Below, piece by piece: positions 56,956-64,000 of a stretch of 64,000 nt of DNA. The translations under genes were made by a program, and so were the position numbers. The number at the start of each line of letters is the position of its first letter. Position 1 is the stretch's first letter. This DNA is from Diacronema lutheri (lineage: Eukaryota; Haptophyta; Pavlovophyceae; Pavlovales; Pavlovaceae). The notes beneath the pieces are model-generated. The model had not been told where the DNA came from. It did not search any database and saw nothing but the letters and a program-made list of their open reading frames with translations. The stretch covers positions 1-64,000 of the forward strand of contig JAGTXO010000032.1 in NCBI GenBank assembly GCA_019448385.1, written 5' to 3'.

Positions 56956-57606
56956 CGACGCGTCGTCCACGGCGGCTAGGGGGGGGGGCTAGGGGGGGCG
57001 CTTCCGGGGAGTCAGGGAGGCGAGGGTGAGGAGCGACGAACACAGCGTCTGACACAGACAGCGAGCGAGAGAGCACGCACGGCGTAGGTCCGAAGTCAGG
57101 GCGATCTAGAACGCCGAACGGCCATCTGGACCTCCGACGGGCACTCTCACTCTGACTCCGACCTCGCCGCGCCCGCTGGCACTGGCGCCGCGAGCTCGGC
57201 TGCCGCTGTCGCCTGTCCGGCTCGGCGGCTGTCGCCGTCGGCCTGACGGCGACGCCTGACCCTGTTTCGAGTGTCGGCGACGCCTGACGGCGACGCATGA
57301 GCCTCGCGCGCTGCCGCGACCAGCTCGGGAGGTAGCGCGCGCTCCGCCTCCTTGGCCGCCTCTGGCGGCAGCAGAGCGCCGTCCGCCGCGCCGTCCGCCG
57401 CGGCGGCCGCGGCGGCGGCCGCCGGCGCGCCGCTGCACAGCCGCTTGGTGCCTGCGCCATGAGCGCGCTCAGCCGGCGTCTTGGGCGCCCCCTATTGTCG
57501 CCGCCATCACACCAAAGTGCGCCACGCCCTGAGTGACGCGCATCCTCCCTGCAGCTGCAAATACTAGTCTGGAAAAAGAAGAAGAGGCAGGGAGGAGGAC
57601 TTGGGG
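56956..57606. other. Gap region with a diverged copy of the reverse-transcriptase element's 5' leader
   Basis: 56990-57120 resembles 58900-59055 in short blocks: GGCGCTTCCGGGGAGTCAGG, a GAGCGAGAGAGC block, GTCCGAAGTCAGGGCGA and GAACGGCC. I infer a truncated sister element. The rest has no supported gene. Confidence 0.4.
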
Positions 57607-58720
57607 ATGGTGCGCGCCATCCGCCAGCTGCTGCTTCTGCTGCTCGTGCTGGTTGGCGCGCCAATGGGTCTGGGATTCGGCGGGCCTGCGCTCCTACGAG
57701 CGACGCGCCGTGGAGCACCACCGCCGTCTCATCCCGTGCTCCCCCGCTTCAAGGCAAACAAGTGAGCACGCGCCGCCTACCCGCCCCCCTCGCAGCCGTT
57801 CCGTTCGCCGCGGCGACGCTCACGCGCGCGCCTCATCCCGTGCCCGTCGCTTCCGGCCCAGCGCGGCGTGCATGGTGTTGCAACCGATGGGGAAGAACGT
57901 TCAATCGAAAGCTCCTTGGGTTGCACTGGCGTGCACTGCGTGCGTGGCGGCGCTCAACATGCCCAAGATCGCGATCCTCATCCGCGCGCTGCTGACAGCG
58001 GAAGCTGCGCCCCTGCTAGCGCTGCTGGGCGTGTTGACCGCGCTCTTCAACCTTGCGAAGGCCGATCTCGACAAAGCGCGCGCGGACTTCACGGAGGGGC
58101 TCGCGCGCGATCGTGCGGACTTCAAGGAGGGGCTCGCGCGCATTGAGAAGGATGCCGCGTGCGATCGCGCGGACTTCAAGGAGGGGCTCGCGCGCATTGA
58201 GAAGGATGCCGCGTGCAATCGCGCGGACTTCACGGAGGGGCTTGCGCGCGATCGCGCGGAGTTCAAGGAGGGGCTCGCGCGCATTGAGAAGGATGCCGCG
58301 TGCGATCGCGCGGACTACACGGAGGGGCTTGCGCGCGATCGCGCGGAGTTCAAGGAGGGGCTCGCGCGCATTGAGGAGGATGCCGCGTGCAATCGCGCGG
58401 ACTTCACGGAGGGGCTTGCGCGCGATCGCGCGGAGTTCAAGGAGGGGCTCGCGCGCATTGAGGAGGATGCCGCGTGCGATCGCGCGGACTTCACGGAGGG
58501 GCTTGCGCGCGATCGCGCGGAGTTCAAGGAGGGGCTCGCGCGCATTGAGAAGGATGCCGCGTGCGATCGCGCGGAGTTCAAGGAGGCGCTCGCGTGCGAT
58601 CGCGCTGATTTCCACAAGAGGCTCGAGCTCGACCGCGAAACCAACCGGCGAGACCACGACCGATACGAGCTCGCGCTGTACCGGGCGTTGGGGTCCTCGA
58701 CGCCGTCAGCCTCACAGTAA
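57607..58720 (+). CDS. Leader-bearing membrane protein with 29-residue tandem repeats
   Basis: Exons 57607-57761 and 57862-58720 (100-base intron GTGAGC...GGCCCAG, phase 2) give 337 residues. Exon 1 encodes a strong signal peptide (VRAIRQLLLLLLVLVGAP) followed by GLGFGGPALLRATRRG, which looks like the phenylalanine-containing start of a secondary-plastid transit peptide. Exon 2 has hydrophobic helices (APWVALACTACVAALN, IAILIRALLTAEAAPLLALL) and then repeats of CDRADFTEGLARDRAEFKEG LARIEKDAA type (split here), a highly charged helix likely to form a coiled coil. The protein ends SSTPSASQ. Function unknown; a plastid-membrane tether is a guess. Confidence 0.7.
58060..58610 (+). repeat. 87-bp coding minisatellite
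   Basis: About five full or partial copies of an 87-bp unit (29 codons), itself made of a 36- and a 51-base half. Copies differ by single bases only (GAG/AAG, TTC/TAC, GAT/AAT), so amplification was recent; all keep the frame. Confidence 0.9.
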
Positions 58721-59298
58721 CGTCGAGGTGCAGGGGCCAGGCCCGACACCGAGGTCGGCGAGTCGCGAGCGGTTTGCCTCCCCCCCCCCCCCCCCCCCTC
58801 CCCCCCCCCCCCCCCCCCTCTGCTATGCAGACGAAGTGTCGACAGTCGAGTGAGATTGGAGTGAGATTGAGCATCAGATTGAGAACCAACACTACTAACG
58901 GCGCTTCCGGGCGAGTCAGGGCGGCGGGTCAGCAGGCCGAGCGTGCACGACGCCGAGGTGTGACGAGGGGGGCGAGCGAGAGGCAGCAAGTTAGTCCAAG
59001 GTCAGGACGACGACCTCGTGCACGCCAAAGGTTAAGTGCCGAGCGCGAGAGCGGACGGCCGCCCTACCCGCCGCCACCGCCGCCCCCTCCGCAGGGGCCG
59101 CCTCCGCCGCCCTACCCGCCGCCACCGCCGCCCCCTCCGCCGCCGCCACCACCGCGGGACGGAGACGAGGACGAGCGGGGCGCCGGCGGCGACGACGACG
59201 TCGACGTCGTCGACGACGGGCACGCCGGCGGCGATGATGCCGGCGCGCGCGGCCGGCGGCAGCGGCACCGTGCCGGGGCTAGCCGCGCAGACCCCGTC
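58721..59298. other. C-run spacer and 5' leader of the reverse-transcriptase element
   Basis: 58780-58819 is a C run broken by single Ts. About 58895 begins ACTAACGGCGCTTCCGGGCG, the motif that also opens remnants at 36.36 kb and the 90-bp modules; I take it as the 5' terminus of the element. 59060-59160 encodes polyproline if the frame is open this far upstream. GGAGACGAGGAC at 59161 is shared with two other places next to C runs. Confidence 0.5.
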
Positions 59299-62200
59299 AT
59301 GCCGCCGGCCACGGCGCACCGGTCGATGCAGGGCGGCACGTACGCGGCGCTGGACCACCTCACCGTCATGCAGGCCGCGGGTCTGGCGCCTGACTCGGCC
59401 GTCCCGATGCTGGTCAGCGTGCCGCACGACTTTTCGGAGCGCTTCGCCGCGGCTTTCGTGCAGGTGATCCACAAGCTTCGCGACGCCGAGGCGGACGAGG
59501 GCACCGGCGGCCACGGCGCACGCCAGACGGCGACAGAACGCGCGCTGAAGATGCTTCTCCTGCTGCCAGCGCTCCTCCTACGCGCGACCCGCGCCGACAA
59601 AGTGAGGGTAGGCAAACAGCTTGCCGCGCGCTTCGCCGCATGGGAGGCGGGTGACTACGACCAATTGGTTGCGCACTGGGAGCGCGACTGCTCGTGGCAC
59701 GCGGCACGCGCGTTCCAGTCGTCGCAGGATGCGGACGAGCGCCTGCACAAGCGCGTGCTCGCACTCATCGCCAAGGGCAAGGTGTCCGACGCGCGGCGGC
59801 TACTGGAGAGCTTGGGTGTCGCCGACATAGCCCGCCCGGAGGTGCTCGCGCAGATGGCAGCCAAACACCCGGTGCGCACGGCGGACGTCGACGACGGCCT
59901 TGCCGATCGGGACGACTTGCCCCGAGTGGTGATCTCGCCGGAAGACATCGTGACGGCGTTCCGCAGCCTCGACACGGACAAGGCGGCCGGCGCCTCGACC
60001 TGGCGCTACGAATACCTCATCGCCCTGGTGCCGACCGTGCCCTTCCCGTCGATCATGGCGGCCGATGCGGCACACTCGGGCGCCTACTTTGCGACGCGCT
60101 TCGCCAACAACTTGCTGCCTGCGTGGTTCAATTTCGTCTTCTCCTCCGTGCGGCTTCTGGCGCTTCGCAAGTGTACGCCCGGGGTGGACGGGCGCGAGGA
60201 CGCTCGCCCGGTCGGCATCGGTTGTGCGTTGCGACGGGCGGTTTCCAAGGCGGTGGTCTCGCGCGCATCGCACAAGGCGCTGGCGGCGGGCTACTTCGCG
60301 CCGCAGCAGCTGGGAGTCGCCGTACCGTCGGGCGGCACCAAGCTCGTCCTCTCCGTGCGCGAACTCCTCGACGCGGATCCCACGCTCTGCATCGTCGCGG
60401 TCGACGTCTCCAACGCCTTCAACTCCGTCAGTCGGGCGCATCTCCTGCGCTGCCTGACGGACGTTCGCCTCCCTGAGGACCTCCGAGCGCTCGCTCGCCT
60501 CGCGCTCGCGACGCTCGCTCAAGAGGCGCTGGTCTTCGCGGGCGGCGGCAGCGGCGGGGCACCTCTCCGTGAGCTCGGCTTCCGCAGCTCCGAGGGCGTC
60601 CAGCAGGGTGCGCCGGAAAGCTCCTTCTTCTTCGCGGCCGCCATCCAACCCCTTCTCGACGAGTTCGACGCGCGCCTGGCGCTCCACGGCGGGACGGTCC
60701 GCGCGGCGCACGACGACGTTTACCTCCTCGGGCGGCCGGTAGATGTCTTCGCCGCGCTTGCGGAATTCACGCGACGGCTGGAGGACCTCGGCCGTTGCGC
60801 CAATGCGGCCAAGTCGCAGTGCTGGATCGACCCGCTCCACATGGCCTCGCTCGAGGCCTGCCGCGGCTCGGTCCCGCTCGGCTCGGTACCAGACGGCGCG
60901 GGCGGCGCTTCTTACGGCATCGATGTCTACGGCGTGCCCATCGGCGCGCGCGAGTATGTGCACTCGACCCTCAGCACGAAGGCCGACGAGCTTGCCGGCA
61001 AAGCGAACAACATGATTCAGTCGCTCGGCTCGTCGGACAAACAGTCGCTGTGGGTCCTGTTGCGCTGCTCGTTCCAGCACCGCCTCGCATGGTTCACCTC
61101 CAACTCCTACCCTTCTGACGCGGCCGGCGCGGCGGCGATCTACGACGCTGCCGTCCTTCGGGTCGCCACCGTCGCCCTCGGCGTCTCGGTGTCCACAGAT
61201 GCTCACGCCTGCCGCCGGCTGTTCCTGCCGGTCGCGCAGCACGGCGGCGGCCTGCGCCGGCAGGCCGACTCTGCGCTCGCGGAAGTCTGGGGCGCAGCGT
61301 GGCGGGTCGTGCCACACTTGCTCGACACGCTCGCGCCGGACGGCACGGTGCTCATGCAGGGCATCCTCGACCGCCCGGCCATCGCAGCTCGCGTCGGTCG
61401 CGGCGCATTCGAAGACATGCCCACGCAGGGCTGGCGCCAGTTTTTCGCCTCGGGCTCGCGCCTAGGCGGCGAGCTCGAGGCGACGTGGAGTCGCATGCAG
61501 ACGGAGCTGGCCGGATGGGGGCAGCAGCCGGACGGCGTGGAGGTGCGCGTGCTGCACTTACCCGCTGGGTCGGTCGCACCCGCGGCGCCCGACGCGGGTC
61601 GCAGGCCCAACCTGCAGGCCGACATCACCGGCGACCGCGAGCGCTGCCGCCTCGCGATGCTCGACGCGGAGCACGCCGCCATGCCCCCCTCCACACGCGC
61701 GCGCCAGCTGTGGTTCGCACTCGGTCGGGAGAGCGGCTTGTTTCTCTCGTTGCTGCCGCGCGGCCTCGGCGCCTTCTCGTGCGCGGAGTGGGTCGAGGCC
61801 ACGGCGCGCTACTTTGGCCTGCCGAGCCCGGCATGCGCGCCGCTCGCGGCGGCGGGCGCGCGCCTCCCGCGCAGCGGTGCGCAGCGGCCGGTGCCAGTCG
61901 ACGCTTACGGCGACTCGATCGCTGCGGCGCCCGGCGTCGCGCACGACCACTTCGCCAAGCTTCGGCATGACCCGGTTCTCGCCGCGGTCGCGTCGCTCGC
62001 CCGCATGGCGGGCGCCTACGTGCGCCTCGAGGACAGTGACATCTTCGGCTCCGTGCTCGCCGGCGTGCCGGCCGCGGGCCGCCGTGCGCTCGGTCGCCGG
62101 CGCGTGCCGACAGTCGACTTCGTCATCGCGCTCCGCAGCCAGCTGCACCTCTTCGAGCTCAAGACGCTCGCCTTCTGCCCGACGCGCTACAAGCCGTGGG

Positions 62201-62706
62201 CGGACGCCCGACGCTGCGGGGCAGTGGAGCTGCGCGCGCGCGAGGTGCCGAGGGAGCGGCTGCGCGAGTGCGTCGCGCTCGACCGGGAGGTCTTCGCGGC
62301 GCCAGAGGGCCACGTGGGCCCGATGCAGCGGCGCCTCCACGAGTTCCCGCCGCTGCAGGCGGTCGTCGTCGGCAGTTTTGGCGAATGGTCGGCCGGGCTG
62401 GCTACCCTCCTCAAGACGCTCTCGCACATGGGCGCGGACGCGTGGATGGCGCGCATGCGCGCGCCGACTCGCGGTGCCGCCCAGGCGTCGCTCGAGCGCG
62501 TCATGCGCCACCAGCTCGCCGCGTGCGTGGTGCGCGGGCACGCGCAGCTGCTGCTCGCGCGCGCGCGCATGGTGCGCGCGGGGGCGGCGCCGCGTCGTGC
62601 GGCCGACAAGGCGGCGGAAGCGGGCGCTGACGCGTGCGGTGGTTTGGACGGCGTGTATCGCCTGCACGCGGGCGGCGGCACGCGCCCGGCAGCGCGCGGC
62701 GATTAG
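59299..62706 (+). CDS. Non-LTR reverse transcriptase with C-terminal PD-(D/E)XK-like endonuclease
   Basis: About 1,135 residues from the ATG at 59299; the frame is open back to 58774, so the start is uncertain. Reverse transcriptase motifs: DKAAGASTWRYEYL (finger), RPVGIGCALRRAVSKAV, IVAVDVSNAFNSVSR (A), EGVQQGAPESSFFFAAAI (B), and AHDDVYLLG (C), in which the usual Phe/Tyr-x-Asp-Asp begins with Ala. The C-terminal region has LRHDPVLAAVASLARMAGAY, RRRVPTVDFVIALRSQLHLF and ELKTLAF: an Asp then E-x-K spacing of a restriction-like nuclease. LINEs use such enzymes to nick the target and copy their RNA there. The frame looks whole. The arrangement is that of early-branching R2-type elements, but the usual zinc knuckle is not evident. 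Confidence 0.85.
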   Translation: MPPATAHRSMQGGTYAALDHLTVMQAAGLAPDSAVPMLVSVPHDFSERFAAAFVQVIHKLRDAEADEGTGGHGARQTATERALKMLLLLPALLLRATRADKVRVGKQLAARFAAWEAGDYDQLVAHWERDCSWHAARAFQSSQDADERLHKRVLALIAKGKVSDARRLLESLGVADIARPEVLAQMAAKHPVRTADVDDGLADRDDLPRVVISPEDIVTAFRSLDTDKAAGASTWRYEYLIALVPTVPFPSIMAADAAHSGAYFATRFANNLLPAWFNFVFSSVRLLALRKCTPGVDGREDARPVGIGCALRRAVSKAVVSRASHKALAAGYFAPQQLGVAVPSGGTKLVLSVRELLDADPTLCIVAVDVSNAFNSVSRAHLLRCLTDVRLPEDLRALARLALATLAQEALVFAGGGSGGAPLRELGFRSSEGVQQGAPESSFFFAAAIQPLLDEFDARLALHGGTVRAAHDDVYLLGRPVDVFAALAEFTRRLEDLGRCANAAKSQCWIDPLHMASLEACRGSVPLGSVPDGAGGASYGIDVYGVPIGAREYVHSTLSTKADELAGKANNMIQSLGSSDKQSLWVLLRCSFQHRLAWFTSNSYPSDAAGAAAIYDAAVLRVATVALGVSVSTDAHACRRLFLPVAQHGGGLRRQADSALAEVWGAAWRVVPHLLDTLAPDGTVLMQGILDRPAIAARVGRGAFEDMPTQGWRQFFASGSRLGGELEATWSRMQTELAGWGQQPDGVEVRVLHLPAGSVAPAAPDAGRRPNLQADITGDRERCRLAMLDAEHAAMPPSTRARQLWFALGRESGLFLSLLPRGLGAFSCAEWVEATARYFGLPSPACAPLAAAGARLPRSGAQRPVPVDAYGDSIAAAPGVAHDHFAKLRHDPVLAAVASLARMAGAYVRLEDSDIFGSVLAGVPAAGRRALGRRRVPTVDFVIALRSQLHLFELKTLAFCPTRYKPWADARRCGAVELRAREVPRERLRECVALDREVFAAPEGHVGPMQRRLHEFPPLQAVVVGSFGEWSAGLATLLKTLSHMGADAWMARMRAPTRGAAQASLERVMRHQLAACVVRGHAQLLLARARMVRAGAAPRRAADKAAEAGADACGGLDGVYRLHAGGGTRPAARGD

Positions 62707-62763
62707 GCACGTGCGGGCCCTTTGGGCCCGTCGGGCCTCGCTGCCCGCTCACTGGTGACCGGG

Positions 62764-62854
62764 ATGCGCGGGGATCGACGACATTGGTGGCTGCTCGCTT
62801 CCCCCGCAGCTGGTGCTGACCCCGCTGTCCTAACGTAAGCGCCGTTAGTATATA
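62764..62854 (+). repeat. 90-bp dispersed module, copy near the reverse transcriptase
   Basis: ATGCGCGGGGATCGACGACA to GCCGTTAGTATATA, matching 47933-48022 with about six differences. It lies 57 bp past the reverse-transcriptase stop. Read on the minus strand it begins TATATACTAACGGCGCTTA, the same opening as the reverse-transcriptase element. Confidence 0.85.
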
Positions 62855-62919
62855 GACGATTTTGAGCGCAAGAGCCGGGAGAGGGGGAGACGCAGATGCA
62901 GAGTACCTCGTCTCCACCC

Positions 62920-63921
62920 TCAGATGATGTGTCCGAGCCCTCTGATGAATTCCTCGTCCAGAGGGCCGTCGAGCGACATATTGAGCGCAGACAGCAACGC
63001 GTCCTCGCGCGAGGTGGACGTGGGCATGCGCTGCACGGACGGCGCGCTCGCTCCACTTGGCACCGCAGGATGCGCGGCCGCCGACGGCGAGAGCGTCGAG
63101 CCGTCCGCCGCGGCGGGCGCGCGGACGGATGGCTGCGCCGGCGCCGACTGTGCATGCGTCAGCGATGTTTGTACCAGAAGCGGCGGCGCGGCGAGGGGCT
63201 CGGCCGGCGCCGGCGCGGGCTGTGCGGCCGGAGGCGCGGCTGGCGGCGCGGTCGGCATCGCGACCGGCGGCATCGCGGCCGGCGGCCAGCGGCTGCCGGT
63301 CGGCATCGCGGCCGGAGGCGCGGCGGTTGCGGGCGCGGCGCCGCCCGTGCCGAACCGCTGCCGTTTCCTGCGCTTGGCCTCGCCGCCGACCTGCCCGGCG
63401 GACGCAACTAGGGCTCGCGTCGGCTTGCGCGCGCCGCGCGCGCGCGACGCCGCCTTGGTGCGCACACCGCTCGTCGCCTTGTGTGAGCCGCCGTTCTGCG
63501 CATGCACGTCGTTGACCAGCTTCGACGCTGGCCGGCGGACGCGCCGGCCCGAGCCAGTCACGCCGAATGTGTCGTCGGCGGAGGGCGGTGGCGGCAGTGG
63601 CGACGGTGCGGGCGCGGCAGCCGCGGCCCGAGGCACCATCGCCGACCGCGCCGCCGCGGTAGGCGAGGTGGTAGCGCGCGCTCGCCCATTCGCCGGCTTT
63701 GGCACCTGCGCCGCGAGGGCCGACTCCGGTGCGGGCACAAGCATGCGCTTCTTCTGCGCGAGCGCCGGTTTGAGCGCGTTGGCCAGCTCCTGCGGCGAGC
63801 CCGTGTAATCGTGCCCGTCGTACGTGAGCCGCGCGGGCGGCGCTCGCTGCCGAAACATGCCTCCCCCCGCCTGTCCTTTTATGACAAAGGGCGCCTTGCA
63901 CACATCCCTCCAGTCCTCCAC
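62920..63921 (-). CDS. Unidentified Ala/Pro-rich protein, possibly nuclear
   Basis: 333 residues. Conserved-looking N-terminus (EDWRDVCKAPFVIKGQAGGG, RLTYDGHDYTGSPQELANAL), a middle with basic clusters (GRRVRRPASKLVND, EAKRRKRQRFG) that would serve as nuclear localisation signals, a degenerate AMPxxxPPA repeat tract, and a distinct C-terminus (SREDALLSALNMSLDGPLDE then EFIRGLGHII). No family recognised. A complete ORF; its 3' side lies 65 bp from the 90-bp module. Confidence 0.6.
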   Translation of the reverse strand: MEDWRDVCKAPFVIKGQAGGGMFRQRAPPARLTYDGHDYTGSPQELANALKPALAQKKRMLVPAPESALAAQVPKPANGRARATTSPTAAARSAMVPRAAAAAPAPSPLPPPPSADDTFGVTGSGRRVRRPASKLVNDVHAQNGGSHKATSGVRTKAASRARGARKPTRALVASAGQVGGEAKRRKRQRFGTGGAAPATAAPPAAMPTGSRWPPAAMPPVAMPTAPPAAPPAAQPAPAPAEPLAAPPLLVQTSLTHAQSAPAQPSVRAPAAADGSTLSPSAAAHPAVPSGASAPSVQRMPTSTSREDALLSALNMSLDGPLDEEFIRGLGHII

Positions 63922-64000
63922 TTTGAATTACACCGGACCGCCCGGACTCAACTGTCACAAATCCGTGCACAAACCAGCAGCTGCAAATCCTCAGTGTTCG

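Noticed and set aside
58016-58657. 213-codon minus-strand ORF with regular repeats
   Set aside because: It is only the antisense reading of the 87-bp coding repeats; the plus strand has the leader and intron.

Overview
The window is nuclear DNA of a GC-rich (roughly 70% GC) eukaryote, most likely a photosynthetic alga with a secondary plastid; a haptophyte-like alga is my guess. The evidence is a histone H4 gene, short GT-AG introns in which every donor I could place reads GTG, a sensor kinase resembling the chloroplast sensor kinase CSK/Hik2 with a signal-peptide-like leader, and a second protein with a signal/transit-type leader. All family names come from motifs read by eye; no database search was possible.

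Layout. (1) 0-17.9 kb, minus strand: one very large gene, or two adjoining genes, of about 5,800 codons. It carries several cysteine-protease-like (Ulp1/C48) segments, a YqaJ-type PD-(D/E)XK nuclease and a chromodomain, and its coding trace continues leftwards out of the window. (2) 17.9-20.6 kb: low-complexity DNA with long C runs and a probable LINE fragment. (3) 20.6-22.3 kb, minus: a four-exon ubiquitin-specific-protease-like gene. (4) 23.2-26.2 kb, minus: a virus-like ssDNA-binding domain fused to a PIF1 helicase. (5) 26.8-27.7 kb: an AT-richer palindrome of two inverted MITE-like copies with telomere-like ends. (6) 28-29.7 kb: an unidentified ORF and the first copy of a 1.3-kb repeat.

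(7) 29.7-47.8 kb is a dense block of ordinary host genes: ASNSD1, a CIA30-domain protein, a protein kinase, histone H4, an ERMARD/DUF4209 protein, a 115-residue unknown, an ARF-like GTPase, RTF1, a GRAB-type golgin and the CSK-like kinase. Spacing is extreme: the GTPase and RTF1 stop codons are 1 bp apart, and the golgin and CSK start codons are 31 bp apart.

(8) 47.9-57.0 kb: a candidate mobile unit in which two direct repeats of about 325 bp bracket an unidentified ORF and a DEAH helicase; the right-hand repeat is part of a 1.3-kb repeat that is also present, inverted, at 28.4-29.7 kb. (9) 57.6-58.7 kb: a leader-bearing protein with 29-residue tandem repeats. (10) 58.9-62.7 kb: a non-LTR reverse transcriptase with a C-terminal PD-(D/E)XK-like nuclease. 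(11) 62.9-63.9 kb: an unidentified minus-strand gene.

The best candidates for something undescribed are the protease-array/nuclease/chromodomain giant protein next to the viral-type SSB-PIF1 fusion, and the direct-repeat unit carrying a DEAH helicase instead of a reverse transcriptase.
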